Positions 1 through 7,516 of a stretch of 64,000 bases of DNA are shown here, one piece after another. Within the stretch, counting starts at the first letter, position 1. Every line of letters starts with the position of its first letter. The notes beneath the pieces were generated by a model. It did not search any database and was not told where the DNA came from. It saw only the letters and a list, made by a program, of their open reading frames with translations. The DNA is from Labilibaculum filiforme (lineage in GTDB: Bacteria > Bacteroidota > Bacteroidia > Bacteroidales > Marinifilaceae). A program made the translations under genes and the position numbers. Where the stretch lies: positions 1 to 64,000 of the forward strand of contig NZ_MVDD01000004.1 in assembly GCF_002843315.1 (NCBI RefSeq), in the 5' to 3' direction.

Positions 1-122
1 TTGATAGATATCATAACAGAGATCATCAAGGCATCGATAGGAAGAAGCCGTTTATAATCTATAATATGGCAGCTTAAATTCAACTTAGAAAACAGAAATC
101 TTGGTCCAACAAAACGAGGGTA
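1..122. other. Sequence beyond the breakpoint of the repeat protein
   Basis: No gene start or RNA is recognisable. Homology to the repeat unit stops abruptly around position 127. After the stop codon the minus-strand frame stays open to the window edge but does not resemble the repeat. This may be the end of an inserted element or a rearrangement; the window is too short to tell. Confidence 0.3.
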
Positions 123-3100
123 CTATAGAGTGTTTCCTTCTAAACTTCCACTACTTAGTTGATCGCAATAATATTGATCAACACCAACCGTTGCAGTACT
201 AGCTTCTTCATAATAAGTCACGGTTATGTCAGCACTATTTGACGAGCAACTACCATTAGAAATGGTCCAGCGGTAAACGTAAGTTCCATATTCACTTGCA
301 GCAGCTGTTGAACTTCCTGAATTAATTGCACTAAAAGTAGTTGAACTGCCTACTGGCCCGGTAACTTGAGACCATTCTCCATTTCCAACAGCAGGAGTAT
401 TTCCGCCTAAACTTGCTGTAAATAGATCGGAACAAATATCCTGATTAACACCAACCGTTGCAGTACTTGGTGTTTCATAAAAATTTACAGTAATATCTGC
501 ACTGAATGGTGTACAAGTTCCATTGGAAATGGTCCAGCGGTAAACGTAAGTTCCATATTCACTTGCAGCAGCTGTTGAACTTCCTGAATTAATTGCACTA
601 AAAATTGTTGAACTGCCTACTGGCCCGGTAACTTGAGACCAAGTTCCTATTCCAACAGCAGGAGTATTTCCGCCTAAACTTGCTGTAATTAGATCGGAAC
701 AAATATCTTGATTTGCACCAACTGTTGCAATACTTGGTGTTTCATAGAAATTTACAGTAATATCTGCACTGGATGGTGTACAGATTCCATTGGAAATGGT
801 CCAGCGGTAAACGTAAGTTCCATATTCACTTGCAGCAGCTGTTGAACTTCCTGAATTAATTGCACTAAAAGTAGTTGAACTGCCTACTGGCCCGGTAACT
901 TGAGACCAAGTTCCATTTCCAACAGCAGGAGTATTTCCGCCTAAACTTGCTGTAAATAGATCGGAACAAATATCTTGATTCGCACCAACTGTTGCAGTAC
1001 TTGGTGTTTCATAGAAATTTACAGTAATATCTGCACTGGATGCTGTACAAGTGCCATTGGAAATGGTCCAGCGGTAAACGTAAGTTCCATATTCACTTGC
1101 AGCAGCTGTTGAACTTCCTGAATTAATTGCACTAAAAATTGTTGAACTTCCTACTGGCCCGGTAACTTGTGACCATTCTCCATTTCCAACAGCAGGAGTA
1201 TTTCCGCCTAAACTTGCTGTAAATAGATCGGAACAAATATCCTGATTAACACCAACTGTTGCAATACTTGGTGTTTCATAGAAATTTACAGTAACATCTG
1301 CACTGTATGGTGTGCAGATTCCATTGGAAATGGTCCAGCGGTAAACGTAAGTTCCGTATTCACTTGCAGCAGCTGTTGAACTTCCTGAATTAATTGCACT
1401 AAAAATTGTTGAACTGCCTACTGGCCCAGTAACTTGAGACCAAGTTCCATTTCCAACAGCAGGAGTATTTCCGCCTAAACTTGCTGTAAATAGATCGGAA
1501 CAAATATCTTGATTTGCACCAACTGTTGCAATACTTGGTGTTTCATAGAAATTTACAGTAATATCTGCACTGGATGCTGTACAAGTGCCATTGGAAATGG
1601 TCCAGCGGTAAACGTAAGTTCCGTATTCACTTGCAGCAACTGTTGAACTTCCTGAATTAATCGCACTAAAAGTAGTTGAACTGCCTACTGGCCCAGCAAC
1701 TTGTGACCAAGTTCCATTTCCAACAGCAGGAGTATTTCCGCCTAAACTTGCTGTAAATAGATCGGAACAAATATCTTGATTCGCACCAACTGTTGCAGTA
1801 CTTGGTGTTTCATAGAAATTTACAGTAATATCTGCACTGGATGGTGTACAGATTCCATTGGAAATGGTCCAGTGGTAAACGTAAGTTCCATATTCACTTG
1901 CAGCAGCTGTTGAACTTCCTGAATTAATTGCACTAAAAATTGTTGAACTGCCTACTGGCCCGGCAACTTGAGACCATTCTCCATTTCCAACAGCAGGAGT
2001 ATTTCCGCCTAAACTTGCTGTAAATAGATCGGAACAAATATCTTGATTTGCACCAACTGTTGCAATACTTGGTGTTTCATAGAAATTTACAGAAATATCT
2101 GCACTGGATGCTGTACAAGTTCCATTGGAAATGGTCCAGCGGTAAACGTAAGTTCCGTATGCATTTGCAGCAGCTGTTGAACTTCCTGAATTAATTGCAC
2201 TAAAAATTGTTGAACTGCCTACTGGCCCGGCAACTTGTGACCATTCTCCATTTCCAACAGCAGGAGTATTTCCGCCTAAACTTCCTGTAAATAGATCGGA
2301 ACAAATATCTTGATTTGCACCAACTGTTGCAGTACTTGGTGTTTCATAGAAATTTACAGTAACATCTGCACTGGATGGTGTACAAGTTCCATTGGAAATG
2401 GTCCAGCGGTAAACGTAAGTTCCGTATTCACTTGCAGCAGCTGTTGAACTTCCTGAATTAATCGCACTAAAGATTGTTGAACTTCCTACTGGCCCGGCAA
2501 CTTGTGACCATTCTCCATTTCCAACTACAGGAGAATTTCCACCTAAACTTGTTGTAAATAGATCGGAACAAATATCTTGATTTGCACCAACTGTTGCAAT
2601 ACTTGGTGTTTCATAGAAATTTACAGTAATATCTGCACTGGATGCTGTACAAGTTCCATTAGAAATGGTCCAGCGGTAAACGTAAGTTCCGTATTCACTT
2701 GCAGTAGCTGTTGAACTTCCTGAATTAATTGCACTAAAAGTAGTTGAACTGCCTACTGGCCCGGTAACTTGAGACCAAGTTCCATTTCCAACAGCAGGAG
2801 TATTTCCGCCTAAACTTGCTGTAATTAGATCGGAACAAATATCTTGATTTGCACCAACTGTTGCAGTACTTGGTGTTTCATAGAAATTTACAGTAATATC
2901 TGCACTGGATGCTGTACAAGTTCCATTGGAAATGGTCCAGCGGTAAACGTAAGTTCCATATTCACTTACAGCAGCTGTTGAACTTCCTGAATTAATTGCA
3001 CTAAAAGTAGTTGAACTGCCTACTGGCCCGGTAACTTGAGACCATTTTCCATTTCCAACAGCAGGAGTATTTCCGCCTAAACTTGCTGTAAATAGATCGG

Positions 3101-5798
3101 AACAAATATCTTGATTTGCACCAACTGTTGCAGTACTTGGTGTTTCATAAAAATTTACAGTAACATCTGCACTGGATGGTGTACAAGTTCCATTGGAAAT
3201 GGTCCAGCGGTAAACGTAAGTTCCATATTCACTTGCAGCAGCTGTTGAACTTCCTGAATTAATTGCACTGAAAATTGTTGAACTTCCTACTGGTCCGGTA
3301 ACTTGTGACCATTCTCCATTTCCAACTGCAGGAGTATTTCCGCCTAAACTTGTTGTAAATAGATCGGAACAAATATCTTGATTTGCACCAACTGTTGCAG
3401 TACTTGGTGTTTCATAGAAATTTACAGTAATATCTGCACTGTATGGTGTGCAGATTCCATTGGAAATGGTCCAGCGGTAAACGTAAGTTCCGTATTCACT
3501 TGCCGTAGCTGTTGAACTTCCTGAATTAATTGCACTAAAAATTGTTGAACTGCCTACTGGCCCGGTAACTTGTGACCAAATTCCTGTTCCTGCACTTACT
3601 GTAGCGGCTAAAGTATAAGACAGGCCACATGCATCACCACCTACTCCAACATTTCCTTCTGGAGCAGGTGTTATTGTTAAAAGCATTTCAGCACTAACCG
3701 AAGAACAACCTAAATTATTAACTGTTTTTGTTAAGGTTACTACTCCACTTTCGTTCGAATCGAATATATAAATTGGATTCTCAGCACTATCATCATCAAA
3801 AGTCCCAGATCCTGAACTTGTCCACAAAATTGAAGAGGCATTTGTAGATGTACTCCCAGTAACTTTATAGGAATTCGCACTTGAACAAACTTCATCATTC
3901 AAACCCATAGTTACCGTTGAAGGTTCTGAAATAGTTAAAATCATATCAGCACTAACCGGAGTACATCCTATATTACTAACTGTTTTTGTTAAAGTTACCG
4001 TACTAATATCGCTGGATCCAATTGTGTAAATAGGATTTTCTACAGTTGCATCGTCAAAAGTTCCATTGCCTGATGTAGACCATAAAATATCAGTAGCGTT
4101 TATTGAACTACTGCCTGTAATTTCATAAGATGGAGAATCTTTACAAATTGAGGCAGCCACAACACCTTCTATAATTGGCGATTGGTGAAATTCAATTTGC
4201 ATATCATTACTAACTGAACAACTTCCACTAGTAACGGTTAGTGTAAACTCATATAAGCCAAACACACTTACTTCAACATCAGATTCAAAAGAGTTTGGTG
4301 TTTTAATATCCGCTGTTCCTGGCCCTGACTTTAAGTTCCAGTGTGGAGTTCCTACACTATTACTGATTACTGTTAATCTACCGATTTTCGTATCACAAAC
4401 ATTACTATTAGGTCCAGGTACTGAAAAAATATTTTGAATAAAAACAACACCTATTGTATCCGCATCTGTACAAGCTCCATTTACAACTGTCCATGCAAAT
4501 TCATAATTACCAGGAGCAGTAACGGTAACTGTCGTTTTAGGATCGTTATTGTTCGTTGAATAGCTAAAAATTCCTCCAGTGATTGGCTTTGAAACGATAG
4601 ACCAAGTACCTATACCAACACTTGGTGTTGTGGCATCAAAAGTAAAATCCACATCACAAGATTCACCACCAGAGCCTGCAATAGCTATTGTAGATTCAGA
4701 AATAGTCAAATCCATATTGTTCGCATTTGAGCATCCATTTACACTCACAGTTTTTGTGAATGTAAGGGTTTCAGAATCCGATAAATCAAACGTGTAGGTC
4801 GGATTCTCGAGTGTTGCATCATTAAATGTTCCTGCTCCGGTTGTAGACCATTGAATATCACCATTAGACGAAGTTGGCCCACTAAAAGTATATGAAAGCT
4901 CTGTTTCACAAATCGCATCATCGTCTCCTGCTTCTGCTATCGGGTCAGGAGAAATCGTTAAGATCATCTCATCAATAACATCGGAACATCCTAGTGAATT
5001 GTAGCCTGTTTTTGTAAGCGTAACAGAACCATTGTTTTTGTCATTACTTCCTAATGTATATATCGGATTTTCTTGTGACGAATCATCAAAACCTCCATCT
5101 CCAGAAGTAGTCCATGTTACTGATGATGTGTTGGCCGAAGATGTGCCGGAAATAGAATAAGATAATGCAGACTTACAAATTGTATCATTGAGGCCTGCGT
5201 CTACAACAATACCTACACATTCATCGTAAACGCATAGTTCAAAAATACCACCCGTAACATTATGGTGATCCCAAACACGAATTAATAAATCATCACCAGC
5301 ATTAACGCCTGAAATTCCGGTAATTTCAAGAGATTCATCATTATCAAGTTGAGCATCTTCTAATATCGTTGGAGAACTACAAGCACCCTTATAAATTGCA
5401 AATCTAACTTTATCCATCCAAGCATCATTTTCATCATCCGAAACGGTTTTTATGAAAAGTTCTCCTGATGTAGGAACGGTAACTATAAACCAAACATCTC
5501 CTCCATCAAAATCGCTTAACCCATCATCATTCACATATTCGGGGTCTCCTGGCGACCAAATTGTTGCACCGACATTGGTGAATTGAGAAAAAGAACAAGA
5601 ACTAGAAACAATCAGTGATATAGCGGCACAGGAATAATCATTTGTTGGGACAGGTGGAGCTGGAATAGGAAGTGGAGCTAAATTAAAAAACTGATCCTTA
5701 TTCAATTTTCCACCAGCAGATAACCGGCTAAATGTTCCCATTCCAACCGAAGCAAATAATAATAAAAAAAGCACTACAAAGAGTAAAAGTCTTTTCAT
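123..5798 (-). CDS. Giant secreted repeat protein (PKD/Ig-like repeats), apparently truncated
   Basis: 1891 aa. The N-terminus (MKRLLLFVVLFLLLFASVG) is a signal peptide, so the protein is exported. Residues about 190-700 hold divergent repeats with a Gly-Thr-Phe-Asp-Asp-Ala-x-x-Glu-Asn-Pro motif. From about residue 720 onward come one degenerate and 12 nearly identical 89-residue units (NQDICSDL ... GGNTPAVGNG-x-WSQV ... YVYRWTISNG-x-C ... VNFYETPS), then a partial 13th. Two cysteines per unit probably form a disulfide. Such repeats occur in large surface adhesins and gliding-type proteins of Bacteroidota, which normally end in a T9SS sorting domain. Here the protein stops in the middle of a repeat (GNTL-stop where GNTPAVG is expected) and has no sorting domain, so it is probably a broken gene. 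A surface adhesion role is inference from repeat type only. Confidence 0.8.
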   Translation of the reverse strand: MKRLLLFVVLFLLLFASVGMGTFSRLSAGGKLNKDQFFNLAPLPIPAPPVPTNDYSCAAISLIVSSSCSFSQFTNVGATIWSPGDPEYVNDDGLSDFDGGDVWFIVTVPTSGELFIKTVSDDENDAWMDKVRFAIYKGACSSPTILEDAQLDNDESLEITGISGVNAGDDLLIRVWDHHNVTGGIFELCVYDECVGIVVDAGLNDTICKSALSYSISGTSSANTSSVTWTTSGDGGFDDSSQENPIYTLGSNDKNNGSVTLTKTGYNSLGCSDVIDEMILTISPDPIAEAGDDDAICETELSYTFSGPTSSNGDIQWSTTGAGTFNDATLENPTYTFDLSDSETLTFTKTVSVNGCSNANNMDLTISESTIAIAGSGGESCDVDFTFDATTPSVGIGTWSIVSKPITGGIFSYSTNNNDPKTTVTVTAPGNYEFAWTVVNGACTDADTIGVVFIQNIFSVPGPNSNVCDTKIGRLTVISNSVGTPHWNLKSGPGTADIKTPNSFESDVEVSVFGLYEFTLTVTSGSCSVSNDMQIEFHQSPIIEGVVAASICKDSPSYEITGSSSINATDILWSTSGNGTFDDATVENPIYTIGSSDISTVTLTKTVSNIGCTPVSADMILTISEPSTVTMGLNDEVCSSANSYKVTGSTSTNASSILWTSSGSGTFDDDSAENPIYIFDSNESGVVTLTKTVNNLGCSSVSAEMLLTITPAPEGNVGVGGDACGLSYTLAATVSAGTGIWSQVTGPVGSSTIFSAINSGSSTATASEYGTYVYRWTISNGICTPYSADITVNFYETPSTATVGANQDICSDLFTTSLGGNTPAVGNGEWSQVTGPVGSSTIFSAINSGSSTAAASEYGTYVYRWTISNGTCTPSSADVTVNFYETPSTATVGANQDICSDLFTASLGGNTPAVGNGKWSQVTGPVGSSTTFSAINSGSSTAAVSEYGTYVYRWTISNGTCTASSADITVNFYETPSTATVGANQDICSDLITASLGGNTPAVGNGTWSQVTGPVGSSTTFSAINSGSSTATASEYGTYVYRWTISNGTCTASSADITVNFYETPSIATVGANQDICSDLFTTSLGGNSPVVGNGEWSQVAGPVGSSTIFSAINSGSSTAAASEYGTYVYRWTISNGTCTPSSADVTVNFYETPSTATVGANQDICSDLFTGSLGGNTPAVGNGEWSQVAGPVGSSTIFSAINSGSSTAAANAYGTYVYRWTISNGTCTASSADISVNFYETPSIATVGANQDICSDLFTASLGGNTPAVGNGEWSQVAGPVGSSTIFSAINSGSSTAAASEYGTYVYHWTISNGICTPSSADITVNFYETPSTATVGANQDICSDLFTASLGGNTPAVGNGTWSQVAGPVGSSTTFSAINSGSSTVAASEYGTYVYRWTISNGTCTASSADITVNFYETPSIATVGANQDICSDLFTASLGGNTPAVGNGTWSQVTGPVGSSTIFSAINSGSSTAAASEYGTYVYRWTISNGICTPYSADVTVNFYETPSIATVGVNQDICSDLFTASLGGNTPAVGNGEWSQVTGPVGSSTIFSAINSGSSTAAASEYGTYVYRWTISNGTCTASSADITVNFYETPSTATVGANQDICSDLFTASLGGNTPAVGNGTWSQVTGPVGSSTTFSAINSGSSTAAASEYGTYVYRWTISNGICTPSSADITVNFYETPSIATVGANQDICSDLITASLGGNTPAVGIGTWSQVTGPVGSSTIFSAINSGSSTAAASEYGTYVYRWTISNGTCTPFSADITVNFYETPSTATVGVNQDICSDLFTASLGGNTPAVGNGEWSQVTGPVGSSTTFSAINSGSSTAAASEYGTYVYRWTISNGSCSSNSADITVTYYEEASTATVGVDQYYCDQLSSGSLEGNTL
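150..3620 (-). repeat. Tandem 267-bp coding repeats (12 full units plus partial ends)
   Basis: The unit recurs every 267 bp (for example GATCGG at 425 and again at 692), exactly 89 codons, so the frame is kept. Units are almost identical at the DNA level, and variants such as TTGATTTGC/TTGATTCGC/CTGATTAAC are shuffled among units. This suggests recent expansion or gene conversion. The repeats will be prone to length change and to assembly error. Confidence 0.9.
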
Positions 5799-6228
5799 CT
5801 AATCATTATTTGATTTTCGCATCCCTCATTCATCCCTCATTCATCACAAAAATGAATCTATAAAAAATACTTATGAATAAGTTTGATTTTATTATTTCAG
5901 AAATAAAAACAACTTATCAAACTCACATAGTATCTATGCAACAGTACATTTTAAAATACAATTCAAGAATAACAAATAATTGTACGGTTGGATTAGTAAA
6001 AAGTTTACTGAATATAGTATTCTACCCCGTAAAGCCTCTTATTTGCAATAAATTTATAGAAAACATCCGAAACAGCAAGCTAAAAAGGCTTTGATATGGG
6101 AAATAGCAGGAGTAAATTTTATTACGGAAGCAATTTTCAAGTTGAAATACTATTTTACGACTGGGATTCGATGTTTTTTATGGACAAAACAAATTAAATA
6201 GACTTAATATGAATAATGAAATGTCAAA
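5799..6228. other. Gene-poor, probably decayed DNA
   Basis: Upstream of the repeat protein an 11-bp string (ATCCCTCATTC) is directly repeated at about 5820-5842. On the plus strand a 73-codon reading frame (5873-6094) is followed in another frame by 38 more open codons, which could be a frameshifted remnant. I recognise no family in either piece. Confidence 0.35.
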
Positions 6229-6483
6229 TTATTCTTCGCGAATTGAATCAATAGGACGTATTTCCACTACACGTTTTGAAGGAATTATCCCAGCAAAAAT
6301 TACTAGCGAAACTATTGCCACATTAAAATCGACTTTAGGATTAGTAAATAGTATATTATCACCTCCTCTATTCTGAAAGACTTTATCTATGAGTTTCAAA
6401 ATAATCACGCCAAAAACCAATTCCAACCATCCTGCTATAGCCTTTAAAACCGCAAACTCTATTAAAATCGGACCTAATACCAC
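6229..6483 (-). pseudogene. Remnant of a MacB/FtsX-type ABC transporter permease (C-terminal end)
   Basis: 84 codons remain. The end reads VSLVIFAGIIPSKRVVEIRPIDSIREE in three short blocks. This matches the hallmark C-terminus of MacB/FtsX permeases: a last membrane helix, then Ile-Pro-x-x-Arg/Lys-x-x-x-Ile-x-Pro-Ile-x-x-Ile-Arg. A complete permease is about 400 or more residues; here everything before the last two helices is missing, and an in-frame stop lies about 19 codons upstream of the GTG. No ATPase or periplasmic partner is nearby. I read it as a decayed gene fragment. Confidence 0.6.
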
Positions 6484-6977
6484 AAATGGTGCACCTATAG
6501 CTACAAGTATAATATAGTCGCACGAAGCATCTTAAACGTTACAATTGTGATGTGCTAAAATTAGTGATGTTTAATAATGGAAGGCTTTCTATCTTGCATA
6601 ATATAGAAAGATATTATAGAAGTCAAAATTTATTTATCCCTAACAGATAGAAACTTAAATTTTACTCCAAAAATTGGACAACCACCCTTTTAATTTTATT
6701 TAACCTCCCTTAATAGCTCTTAACTATATTTTATATTAACTTCATGGTGTAGCACAAAAGATTAAGTAGTTTTATCATAGATTGAGATTGGGGTTAAATT
6801 TAAAAGGATCAGTTGGTTGCTGATCCTTTTTTTTTGATTCCAATTCTTCTTTTAGGTTGCAAAACATAGCAGATTCCCCAATAATCCCAATCAATTAAAA
6901 TAGTATAAAAAAATAATACCAAGTATTAAATACTATCAATCCTCTGTTTAAGCAGAGGATTAATTCTTAATTTTATG
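6484..6977. other. Non-coding stretch with one strong plus-strand terminator
   Basis: AT-rich with stops in all frames. The only clear structure is the terminator at 6802-6835, which has no plus-strand gene in front of it. Confidence 0.5.
6802..6835 (+). terminator. Orphan intrinsic terminator
   Basis: An 11-bp perfect stem (AAAAGGATCAG / CTGATCCTTTT) with loop TTGGTTG is followed by a run of T. Nothing coding precedes it on this strand for several hundred bases, so it may end a small RNA or be left from a lost gene. Confidence 0.65.
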
Positions 6978-7379
6978 CTAGAGATATGTAGCAAATAGTT
7001 CATCGAACAGTTCGCCCTTCGATAAACGACCATGCACCAAACAAATCGTATATACCTTCCCTTTCGCGCAAATTTTATTATCAGATAATCGATAAATATC
7101 TTCATTAAACACCAATTTTACTCCTTCCCGCTCAATATTTAAGCGAACCTCAAATTCATCCCCACATGTTAATGAGGTTTTGTAATCTATTTCAATTCGT
7201 GATACCATTGCATCTGTACCTTGTTCGTGCAGTGCTTTAAAATTAGTGCCAATAGATTCCAAAAACTCATGACGAGCATGCTCTAAATAATTTTGATAGA
7301 CCGAATTATTTACAACTCCCTGAATATCACACTCGTAATCTCGAACTTTAAACTTGATTTTGTATATATATTTTACCAT
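6978..7379 (-). CDS. Acyl-CoA thioesterase, 4HBT/hotdog fold (YbgC/FadM-like)
   Basis: 133 aa, the usual size of a single hotdog domain. The N-terminal block DYECDIQGVVNNSVYQNYLEHAR fits the family signature (aromatic-x-x-Asp-x-x-Gly-Val-Val-x-x-x-x-Tyr-x-x-x-x-Glu-x-x-Arg), which carries the catalytic acidic residue. The family hydrolyses acyl-CoA thioesters in the cytoplasm; the chain length used here cannot be told. It starts at ATG 7379 and stands alone between decayed DNA and the C25 protease gene, with no operon partner. Confidence 0.85.
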   Translation of the reverse strand: MVKYIYKIKFKVRDYECDIQGVVNNSVYQNYLEHARHEFLESIGTNFKALHEQGTDAMVSRIEIDYKTSLTCGDEFEVRLNIEREGVKLVFNEDIYRLSDNKICAKGKVYTICLVHGRLSKGELFDELFATYL

Positions 7380-7454
7380 TAAACTCGTTTTTATTGAAAA
7401 GTTAAATTTAATAATATTTAAGAAATAAGAATTAAAATTTTCCTTAAGAAATAC

Positions 7455-7495
7455 ATAAAAAAAAAGAACTGCTGAGATAATATCTCAACAGTTCT
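7455..7495 (-). terminator. Terminator of the C25 protease gene
   Basis: On the minus strand AGAACTG-TGAGATA pairs with TATCTCA-CAGTTCT (one mismatch, 1-nt loop) and is followed by a run of nine T. It lies just downstream of the stop at 7517. Confidence 0.8.
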
Positions 7496-7516
7496 AAAAT
7501 GTTGACTAGAACATTT

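Noticed and set aside
150-3620. CRISPR-like regular repeat array
   Set aside because: The period is 267 bp with no short repeat/unique spacer pattern, and the whole array is one open reading frame with a kept codon phase.
5873-6094. 73-codon plus-strand ORF as a gene
   Set aside because: No recognisable domain, no promoter box, lies in decayed DNA with a frame change right after it.
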